Part shown: positions 1-6,575 of the stretch, piece after piece
How the letters are laid out: every line of letters starts with the position of its first letter
Numbering within the stretch: the stretch's first letter is position 1
Source: an uncultured Lachnospiraceae bacterium
GTDB lineage: Bacteria; Bacillota; Clostridia; Lachnospirales; Lachnospiraceae
Direction: 5' to 3'
DNA: 32,338 bases
Assembly: GCA_946544235.1 (NCBI GenBank)
Contig: CAMNMC010000066.1
Span: 1 to 32,338 of the forward strand
Notes under the pieces: model-generated
Databases searched by the model: none
What the model was told of the DNA's origin: nothing
What the model saw: only the letters and a program-made list of their open reading frames with translations
Made by a program: the position numbers and the translations under genes

Positions 1-710
1 CCAACCTCCAGCAGGGTTCCTGTCATGATACGCACCATATTCTGCAGGAAGCCGTTGCCATGATAGTAAAACCTGATATAGTTACCGCTCTCCTCGATCT
101 GAATATTATCCACAACTCTGATGGTCGATTTCTTCATCTTCGGATTGCCGCAGAAGCTCTTATAATCATGCATTCCCATAAGAAGCTCCGCTGCCTCACG
201 CATCTTCTCAACATCCGGTTTCTTATCAAGCACTGAAGTGTATTTTCTGTCAAATACAGGCTTCGTATCTCCGTACCAGCAGGTATATCTGTAGGTTTTA
301 CCCTTGGCATTATAGCGACTATGAAAATGAGCCGACGCCTCAGACACCTTATTAACACTTATATCCTCAGGAAGATATCGGTTCATATATGCAAGGATCT
401 CATCGCAGGTCTTTTCCGTATCAAGGATGACATTTGCAGTCATCGCTCTTGCGTGCACACCGGCATCCGTTCTGCCCGCGCCGATCACGGTTACGCCCTT
501 TCCGAACTCAGCGGCATCCACCGTTCCATCAGCCGTTTTTTCAATCGATCCCGTTACATCTCCTGTTTTTTTACCTTTCTCGGATGTAAGCATCATATTA
601 AGTACATTTTCCAATTTTCCCTGGATAGTCATGTCAGTATTCGGCTGGTGCTCCCAGCCAAAATACCTAGTGCCATCGTAGCTGATTATCAGCTTGATAT
701 TTCTTTTCAC
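1..710 (-). CDS. truA: tRNA pseudouridine(38-40) synthase TruA, 3' end beyond window
   Basis: TruA converts uridines 38-40 of the tRNA anticodon arm to pseudouridine. About 236 residues are visible and the C-terminus runs off the left edge. The family signature GAGRTDAGVHA is present near residues 78-88, with the catalytic Asp at about residue 82; the N-terminal YDGTRYFGWE and the later YNAKGKTYRY and HDYKSFC segments also fit TruA. The start is GTG at 710, eight bases after a GGAG; no in-frame ATG lies nearby with a ribosome site. Oddity: between the N-terminal helix and the catalytic motif there is a polar insertion (about residues 43-72, rich in Lys, Gly, Thr, Asp) that is longer than I expect for bacterial TruA. 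It lies downstream of the BlaR1-like gene on the same strand, 144 bases away, with no clear terminator between. Confidence 0.95.
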   Translation of the reverse strand, partial: MKRNIKLIISYDGTRYFGWEHQPNTDMTIQGKLENVLNMMLTSEKGKKTGDVTGSIEKTADGTVDAAEFGKGVTVIGAGRTDAGVHARAMTANVILDTEKTCDEILAYMNRYLPEDISVNKVSEASAHFHSRYNAKGKTYRYTCWYGDTKPVFDRKYTSVLDKKPDVEKMREAAELLMGMHDYKSFCGNPKMKKSTIRVVDNIQIEESGNYIRFYYHGNGFLQNMVRIMTGTLLEV

Positions 711-854
711 AATAAGCTCTCCGAATCATGCAATTATAATTGATCATTATTTTTCAATATAACTCAAACTATCATTTTTTCATAAAAATAGCAAATTTAA
801 ATTTACCATTTTCCACGAAATTACTCTTTTTGAATTATTATCAACAAATACCGT

Positions 855-3800
855 TTAGTTACCTGATTCCTCTTCTCTTTTTCTTCTCATCTCTTCATGT
901 TGTTTCGCATAATCCGTAGCGCGCTCCAGGCTGTCGGCAAGCCACTCATCGGTAATATATTCTTTGCTGGTTTTATGTTCCTTATATAGATTCAAAGAAT
1001 TTGTTTCAATCTCAGGTTCCAGACTATATGGCGAATTCTCATCATCAGGAGCAACAGTTCCATCAGCAATTTCTCTGACCGCTCTGTCATATCTCGCATA
1101 TATTATCTCTCTAAACTCATCCGTTATATAATCCTTCGGCAATATTTTTACAGTAAAGCCATGGCATAGATCATATTTTAAATAAGCCTCGCATTTTAAA
1201 TATTCCTCCACACAATCCTCATCAAACTGTACATCACCATTCTGGAATATACAGTATCCTCCGAGATTGTCATCATCAGAATATACTACGCCAAATTCCC
1301 CGCCGGGACTGTTAAACTCAGTCCACAGAGTATAATACTGATCAAACATCGGTCCGTCTATATTTCCGAAGATCAAAGTGTTCCTCCTGTCAACATACTT
1401 CTGATAAGCATCCGACGATTTATCTTCATATTTCGGGTCATACAGATCATCAAAATCCATCCATCTGACTGCAGCTATAAAACCGCGATTATTCCTGTTC
1501 CTCGAATTAATATGATAGAATGCCAGTTCAAAGCTTCCGTCATCATATTTCTTAACCTTACAGCTTATCAGCCCGACAAGCTCTTCGTGAAGATTGATCA
1601 AAAAACTCTCATCCTCTATATCGGTATCATCAACAGTAAAATATTCCTCACTTACAAGAGCCGGCTTTACCTTAGTATCATTTACTCCTTCTGTTGAATT
1701 CTCTTTATTTCTGTCATCTTCCGGTCTTTCGCTTTCACCATCCGTTTGGTACGGAGGTAGCTCCTGATCCCAATTATAGTTCGCAGCATCTACGTATTCC
1801 AGCATCTTTATAAGCCACGCAACATCAACAAGATTACTCCATGTCTTCTGCTCAACATACTTCCTTATCCACGTTGCCTCAGCATTCCCACTCACATCCT
1901 TAAACAGTGAATTCTCATCATCAGGTACGACAGTTCCATCTGCCAGTTCCTTAACAGCTCTGTCATATCTGTTCTGAAGCATCCGCTTGTATTCTTCACT
2001 CAAATAATCCTCAGGCATAGTTTTTGCTGTAAATCCATTGCAAAGATCATATTTCAGCATAACTTCACATCTGTCATATTCTTTCCAGCAGCTTTCGTCC
2101 ATCTCCGGGCTTCCTGACTGAAGCAGACAATAGCCTCCCATATCCTCGCTGTCAGGACAGATTACTCCAAGCTCGCCTCCCGGACTAAAGAAACATATCC
2201 ATAACCAATAGTATCGATCAAACATAATCCCATCCAGGTTACCAAAAATCAAAGTATTGGTCCTGTCCACAGTTTTACTGTACACAGATGATGTCTTATC
2301 ATCCATTTCCGGATCATATATATCTCTGAAATCCATCCATTCGACTCTCAGTATCTGGCCCCTGTTATTCTTTTCCCTGGAATTTATATGATAAAACTCC
2401 AGCTTGAAGCTGCCGTCATCATACCGTTCAACTTTACAGCTTATCAGCCCGACAAGCTCTTCGCGAAGATCAAGTGAGAAGCATTCATCTTCGATGTGAG
2501 GATTCTCTACTACAAAATAGTCTTCACTGACCAGTGCCGGTTTTGTCGTATCTTCCTCTTCTTCCTGCCGTCTTCTCTCTTCTTCCTCCTGCTTCCTTCT
2601 TTCCTCAGCATCCAGTTCAGTACTTACCAGATCTTCAGAATCGTCTCTGGCTTCGGTCGACAGTTTACTGTCGCCTTCAACAATGTCCTCGGTATCATCT
2701 TTCTTGCTGCAGGAACAAAATACCATTATCACTGCCAGTAAAGATACCATCACGACAGTTCTGAGCTTATGCGTTTTATGTTCTTCACCTATCTGATAAA
2801 TCCTGTCCTTTAGCCTCCCTTTACCGAAAGAGACAGCACCGAAAAGCTCAGTTTTTCGACCTGACCCAAGATAAAGAAGCGCTCTTGCATATTCCTTCTT
2901 ACGTTCCGCAGAAGCATCTATCAGCATGTTTTCGTCACAGGCAAGCTCAATATCCTGCTGGACTGCCGCATAAACCATCCAGACAAGCGGATTGTACCAG
3001 TTGATCAGCAGTGCAATGAAATACAGGAAAAGGAAAATATTATCATGTCTTCTGATGTGCATCCTTTCGTGTCCGAGAACCATCTCATATGTTTTACCAC
3101 TCAGTTTCTCCGGCAGATATATCCTTGGTCTGAATATCCCGGTAACACAGGCATCCTTTTCATTCTTCCAGCAAAATACGTTTCTTTCATTCTTGACCGG
3201 AACAGCCTCCCAGCATTTCTTTCTGAACTGAGACATACGTCCAAGTGAATATGACCCCAGCATTGCTATACCCGCGAGCCATATCGAAATGACAATCGTA
3301 ATGATAATATTTCCTGTGTCCGCGCTTCCTCCTTTTTTCGCACTGCCTGTATATCCGATGCCGTCCGGGATTTCCGCGTTTTCTGCCGTTTTTCCGCCAC
3401 CTGAAACTGCCGTTCCGTTTGGAGTTCCGGCATCTGTATCAGCTGATGCCTTATCGTCTGAAATATTTATATCCGAATTGGTTACGGTGGAATCACCCGA
3501 TGCATCAACTACATGATCATCTTTTGAATCTCTCGGATCAGCCACATTGTCATTTGTTATACTGTCTTTTGATGTTTTGCCCGTTCCATCACCTGAATGA
3601 CTCACTTTTCCATCATCGAAGGCACCGCTATTCTCTGTGCTATCATTTTTCTTTCCGGTACTGTTTGCCGGATCATATGCGCCGGTATTTTCCTTCCGCC
3701 CCTGCTCTGACGACTTATCCTGAGCAGAAGAAGCTTCAATGCCCAGCAGTTCACTGACAGTCGGAACAGTTGAAAAGCCCGCCGGAAGCGAAACAGGCAC

Positions 3801-3947
3801 AAGAAGTCTGAAAAGAAGCACAACCCACAGGAGATTCAGCGTCCTCTTAGACTGTTTTCTGAATAAATACCTGAGTGCCAGAACAACCAGTATTATAAGT
3901 ATTGTCACCGGCAGACCATTTATATAAAACCAGAATATATCCTTCAC
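855..3947 (-). CDS. BlaR1/MecR1-like M56 metalloprotease sensor with duplicated C-terminal domain
   Basis: Membrane metalloprotease of the M56 family, whose members sense a signal outside the cell and trigger cleavage of a BlaI-type repressor. Counted from the GTG start: membrane helices at about 7-29, 37-56, 213-237 and 303-330; a Ser/Asp/Gly/Thr-rich linker of about 150 residues between the second and third; zinc motif HERMH at 293-297 and the downstream ELACDE at 334-339; a fifth hydrophobic stretch at about 397-413 ending in FCSCS. Beyond that, a charged Arg/Glu linker leads to two homologous domains of about 210 residues (from about 469 and 761), each opening KPALVSE and sharing conserved cysteines. 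No penicillin-binding SxxK motif was noticed, so the ligand is unknown. GTG at 3947 follows AGAGGGTGAG; the upstream ATG at 3971 has no ribosome site. The BlaI-type gene lies just upstream. Confidence 0.88.
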   Translation of the reverse strand: MKDIFWFYINGLPVTILIILVVLALRYLFRKQSKRTLNLLWVVLLFRLLVPVSLPAGFSTVPTVSELLGIEASSAQDKSSEQGRKENTGAYDPANSTGKKNDSTENSGAFDDGKVSHSGDGTGKTSKDSITNDNVADPRDSKDDHVVDASGDSTVTNSDINISDDKASADTDAGTPNGTAVSGGGKTAENAEIPDGIGYTGSAKKGGSADTGNIIITIVISIWLAGIAMLGSYSLGRMSQFRKKCWEAVPVKNERNVFCWKNEKDACVTGIFRPRIYLPEKLSGKTYEMVLGHERMHIRRHDNIFLFLYFIALLINWYNPLVWMVYAAVQQDIELACDENMLIDASAERKKEYARALLYLGSGRKTELFGAVSFGKGRLKDRIYQIGEEHKTHKLRTVVMVSLLAVIMVFCSCSKKDDTEDIVEGDSKLSTEARDDSEDLVSTELDAEERRKQEEEERRRQEEEEDTTKPALVSEDYFVVENPHIEDECFSLDLREELVGLISCKVERYDDGSFKLEFYHINSREKNNRGQILRVEWMDFRDIYDPEMDDKTSSVYSKTVDRTNTLIFGNLDGIMFDRYYWLWICFFSPGGELGVICPDSEDMGGYCLLQSGSPEMDESCWKEYDRCEVMLKYDLCNGFTAKTMPEDYLSEEYKRMLQNRYDRAVKELADGTVVPDDENSLFKDVSGNAEATWIRKYVEQKTWSNLVDVAWLIKMLEYVDAANYNWDQELPPYQTDGESERPEDDRNKENSTEGVNDTKVKPALVSEEYFTVDDTDIEDESFLINLHEELVGLISCKVKKYDDGSFELAFYHINSRNRNNRGFIAAVRWMDFDDLYDPKYEDKSSDAYQKYVDRRNTLIFGNIDGPMFDQYYTLWTEFNSPGGEFGVVYSDDDNLGGYCIFQNGDVQFDEDCVEEYLKCEAYLKYDLCHGFTVKILPKDYITDEFREIIYARYDRAVREIADGTVAPDDENSPYSLEPEIETNSLNLYKEHKTSKEYITDEWLADSLERATDYAKQHEEMRRKREEESGN

Positions 3948-4097
3948 AAGCTCACCCTCTTCCCTTTCCATCTCTGTCGCTAAGACTTTTGTTGATCACG
4001 CTCCAGCCCTCGACCGATGGATTATTTCAATTAACAACCATCTATCTATATCCATTATTTTGTTTATACATATCATCATATCGTCATGCATATTGTT

Positions 4098-4460
4098 TCA
4101 TGATTTATTCGAATCCTTATATGCGGCGATCACTCTCTCCAGCTCCGCTATATCCTCATCGCTAAGCTTCTCCTCCCTGATGAATGTATTTACAAATTCA
4201 GGAAGTGATCCCCCAAAATATTTTCTGATAGCCTTCTTCTTCTGTGATGACTCGTATTCCGCTCTCGACATTAGGCAGCTGACGCTTGCGTTTTCATTTT
4301 TAACCATGTCCTTTTCGATAAGCTTTTTCAGTATCGTATACATGGTAGTACGACGCCAGTCGAGCTTCTCATCCACAAGTCTTACCAGCTCCTTTGCCGG
4401 CATATCGCCATATTTCCATATCAATTCCATCAGGCTCATTTCCGCTTCTGTAAGATGCAT
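4098..4460 (-). CDS. BlaI/MecI-family transcriptional repressor
   Basis: A 120-residue winged-helix repressor of the BlaI/MecI/CopY family: it binds an inverted repeat as a dimer and is inactivated by proteolysis by a BlaR1-type partner. The sequence opens HLTEAEMSLMELIW and continues with AKELVRLV and the typical recognition segment RTTMYTILKKLIEKDMV, followed by the hinge and a C-terminal dimerisation part ending in AELERVIAAYKDS. The start at 4460 follows AAAGGATG; an in-frame ATG at 4478 is possible but lacks a ribosome site. The cognate partner is the M56 gene 150 bases downstream. Two operators overlap its own promoter (4536-4578), so autorepression is very likely. Confidence 0.9.
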   Translation of the reverse strand: MHLTEAEMSLMELIWKYGDMPAKELVRLVDEKLDWRRTTMYTILKKLIEKDMVKNENASVSCLMSRAEYESSQKKKAIRKYFGGSLPEFVNTFIREEKLSDEDIAELERVIAAYKDSNKS

Positions 4461-4535
4461 ACCACACCATCCTTTCATTCATTACAATCAATTATCATCG
4501 GTAATAATCATATATTTAAAATCAGTCACCTCATT

Positions 4536-4556
4536 TTGTCTAAAATCTTTAGACAA
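4536..4556. promoter_or_regulatory. BlaI-type operator 1, perfect 9-3-9 inverted repeat
   Basis: The inverted repeat has core GTCTAAA-N3-TTTAGAC and is extended one T/A pair and one further pair on each side, giving nine perfect base pairs per arm. It lies just downstream of the TATAAT of the repressor promoter, so a bound repressor dimer would block initiation. The dyad layout fits BlaI/MecI family operators; assignment to the adjacent repressor is by position. Confidence 0.8.
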
Positions 4557-4589
4557 TTATAGTCTAAATTATTTAGACACATTTGTCAA
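4556..4589 (-). promoter_or_regulatory. Promoter of the blaI-blaR1 operon
   Basis: On the minus strand TTGACA occurs at 4584-4589 and a perfect TATAAT at 4556-4561. Their spacing is 22 bases; a weaker TAGACT sits at the ideal 17-base spacing. Whichever -10 is used, operator 2 lies inside the promoter and operator 1 directly downstream, as expected for an autorepressed operon. Confidence 0.6.
4562..4578. promoter_or_regulatory. BlaI-type operator 2, inverted repeat
   Basis: Second copy of GTCTAAA-N3-TTTAGAC, perfect in all paired positions, centred 24 bases from the first. It falls between the TTGACA and the TATAAT of the promoter. Two dyads with the same core and spacing suggest two repressor dimers bound about two helical turns apart. 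Confidence 0.8.
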
Positions 4590-4631
4590 TATCATATTCC
4601 GATATGATTAACAATAGTTTCTGTGCACAAC

Positions 4632-4677
4632 AAGATCGGCACAGCCGAGATCCTCTCGACTATGCCGATCTTTCTTT
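4632..4677. terminator. Hairpin between putP and blaI, possible terminator
   Basis: Ten-base-pair stem (AAGATCGGCA at 4632-4641 with TGCCGATCTT at 4663-4672), 21-base loop that itself holds a small CGAG/CTCG stem. It lies about 70 bases past the putP stop codon. The T-rich side (TTTCTTT) faces the plus strand, so the fit as a terminator for minus-strand putP is imperfect. Confidence 0.45.
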
Positions 4678-4740
4678 AATGATACACTATATTATTTATT
4701 CAAAGGATCTTAGCCCTTTAAAGACAACATTTTCAAACAA

Positions 4741-6282
4741 TTACATTGCCTTAACTTTTTCAAACTCCTCAACGATCTCTGCTTCCGGCTTTGGTGTGAG
4801 AAGGCTCACAACAATGATCAGGAAGAGACTTACGAGGAAGGCAGGAAGGAGCTCATACAGATCCCAGTAGCCGCCCATCGGTCTTACTGCAAACTTCCAG
4901 ATAAATACCATTCCGGCACCCCCGAGCATTCCTGCAAGAGCGCCGTATTTGTTGGTACGCTTCCAGAAGAGAGCCATCAGCATGATCGGTCCAAATACCG
5001 CACCGAAACCTGCCCACGCAAAGGAAACGATATTGAAGATCGAGCTGTCAGGATTCCATGCGATAATAACGCCGAGTATTGCAACAACAACAAGTGTGAT
5101 TCTTGCAGTAAGCATAGCCATCTTCTCGCTCATCTTAACCTTGAAAACATCCTGAATGATATTCTCGGAAACAGCAGATGATGCAGCGATGAGCTGTGAG
5201 TCAGCAGTTGACATTGTTGAAGCAAGGATACCTGCTATGATAATACCTGCAATAAGCGCAAATGCGAAACCGTGCTTACTGATCAGATTTGCGATCTCAA
5301 CAATAAGTGTCTCGGCCTTTGAATAGCTTGTCAGGTCATCATGATCAAGCATATCAGGAAGGCTCTTCATTGCTCTTGCAACGATTCCGAGGAATACAGC
5401 GATTCCAAGTGAAAATACAACCCAGATACTTGCAACACGTCTTGAAAGCTTAAGCTTCTGAGGGTCCTTGATAGCCATGAATCTCAGAAGAACGTGAGGC
5501 ATACCGAAGTATCCGAGTCCCCACGCAAAGGTTGTAACAATATTAAAGAATGTATAAGAGCTTGATCCACCCGTAACGTTACTATGTGTTGCAGAGAAGG
5601 TGAAATATCCCTTAAGGCTGTCAGCATTATCGATAACTGCCTGAAGACCGCCCGCATTATTGATACCATATCCGAGAACGATAAGCAGCGCAATTGTCAT
5701 GATTATCGACTGGATAAAGTCAGTTCTTGAAGCAGCCAGGAAGCCACCCGTTGTTGTATAACCAATAATGATAACAGCCGATACGATCATGGCAAGCTGG
5801 TAATCAACATCGAAAAGTGTCTTGAAGAGCTTACCGCAGGCAGAGAAGCCTGAAGCTGTATAAGGCACGAAGAAAACGATGATTGCAATCGCACCGATAA
5901 GAAGAAGGATATTGCTGTTATCCTTAAATCTCTTCTTGAAGAAATCAGGTATTGTGATCGCATTGATCTCAGCCGAATAGTTACGAAGTTTCTTGGCAAC
6001 AAAAAGCCAGTTGAGGTAGGTTCCTATAGCAAGTCCGATAGCAGTCCAGCCTGCATCCGCAACTCCGGAAAAATAAGCAAGACCCGGCACACCCATAAGA
6101 AGATATGAGCTCATGTCCGAAGCCTCTGCACTCATGGCAGTAACAAATGGTCCAAGCTTACGTCCTCCGAGGTAGAAGTCCCCTACGTCATTTGTGTTTC
6201 TGGAACTGATGGCGCCTATGATAAGCATCATTACGAGATATATCGATATCGCAACCACAATTCCGATCTGAGCAGTAGTCAT
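4741..6282 (-). CDS. putP: Sodium:solute symporter, PutP (sodium/proline) type
   Basis: A 513-residue membrane protein of the SSS family, which imports a solute, most likely L-proline, with sodium. The N-terminal block GGRKLGPFVTAMSAEASDMS matches PutP closely; Asp56 and Arg41 align with the sodium- and ligand-site Asp55 and Arg40 of the E. coli protein. Hydrophobic segments run almost the whole length, consistent with the usual 13 helices, and a short charged tail ends in FEKVKAM. ATG at 6282 follows GGAGG by nine bases; the longer frame from 6300 has no ribosome site. It appears to be transcribed alone from the promoter at 6323-6351. Substrate is inferred from family resemblance only. Confidence 0.9.
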   Translation of the reverse strand: MTTAQIGIVVAISIYLVMMLIIGAISSRNTNDVGDFYLGGRKLGPFVTAMSAEASDMSSYLLMGVPGLAYFSGVADAGWTAIGLAIGTYLNWLFVAKKLRNYSAEINAITIPDFFKKRFKDNSNILLLIGAIAIIVFFVPYTASGFSACGKLFKTLFDVDYQLAMIVSAVIIIGYTTTGGFLAASRTDFIQSIIMTIALLIVLGYGINNAGGLQAVIDNADSLKGYFTFSATHSNVTGGSSSYTFFNIVTTFAWGLGYFGMPHVLLRFMAIKDPQKLKLSRRVASIWVVFSLGIAVFLGIVARAMKSLPDMLDHDDLTSYSKAETLIVEIANLISKHGFAFALIAGIIIAGILASTMSTADSQLIAASSAVSENIIQDVFKVKMSEKMAMLTARITLVVVAILGVIIAWNPDSSIFNIVSFAWAGFGAVFGPIMLMALFWKRTNKYGALAGMLGGAGMVFIWKFAVRPMGGYWDLYELLPAFLVSLFLIIVVSLLTPKPEAEIVEEFEKVKAM

Positions 6283-6322
6283 CTCTTTTGTCCTCCACAT
6301 TTTATAAATTTACATGTCTTAA

Positions 6323-6351
6323 AATTTAAAACATCCTGCTTTTTTTGTCAA
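6323..6351 (-). promoter_or_regulatory. Likely promoter of putP
   Basis: On the minus strand a perfect TTGACA (6346-6351) is followed by a 17-base spacer and TAAATT (6323-6328), 41 bases before the putP start. The -35 overlaps the stop codon of the small lipoprotein-like frame. Confidence 0.5.
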
Positions 6352-6575
6352 TGATCAGCAATTCTCCCTGAGATCGGATCATTCTCCAAACTGCTCTCAA
6401 TCGCAGTATCGGAAGTAACCTCACTGTCTTTTTTGACAGCAATACTGCCGCCGCACGAGCAAAGGCTCAGTGCGGCGGCAGTAAGTACGATTAAACTCTT
6501 TGCCGATTTAACAAATTTTCTCTTCTCATTATTTCTATTCAGTAACCTCTGCAGTCTTGATGATGAACTTGACAT
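6348..6575 (-). CDS. Small lipoprotein-like protein, start uncertain, possibly frameshifted
   Basis: A 75-codon frame overlapping the last 41 bases of the upstream 852-residue lipoprotein gene. From about residue 16 it reads like a lipoprotein signal: basic KRKFVKSAK, hydrophobic SLIVLTAAALSL, and lipobox LCSC followed by GGS. The mature part would be only about 35 residues, polar and acidic. The ATG at 6575 has a poor ribosome site and would put 15 odd residues before the signal. A different ATG at 6527-6529, five bases after the upstream stop, would give a textbook signal peptide if two bases (GA) were removed, so the gene may be frameshifted, phase-variable or mis-sequenced. The lipobox codons also form a strong hairpin. 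Confidence 0.45.
   Translation of the reverse strand: MSSSSSRLQRLLNRNNEKRKFVKSAKSLIVLTAAALSLCSCGGSIAVKKDSEVTSDTAIESSLENDPISGRIADH
6445..6481. other. Very GC-rich perfect hairpin inside the small lipoprotein frame
   Basis: CTGCCGCCGCAC (6445-6456) pairs perfectly with GTGCGGCGGCAG (6470-6481); inside, GAGC and GCTC add four more pairs around an AAAG tetraloop with one bulged A. Neither side is followed by a T-run, so it is not a standard terminator. A second small stem (CTGTC, T6 loop, GACAG) follows at 6424-6439. Confidence 0.7.

Noticed and set aside
321-743. Open frame on the plus strand opposite truA
   Set aside because: It is an antisense shadow of a clear TruA gene, without a ribosome site or protein-like composition.
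4060-4611. 183-codon plus-strand frame over the BlaI-type gene
   Set aside because: It is antisense to a well-supported repressor and runs through its operators; the sequence is Ser/Ile/Phe-rich, as in shadow frames.
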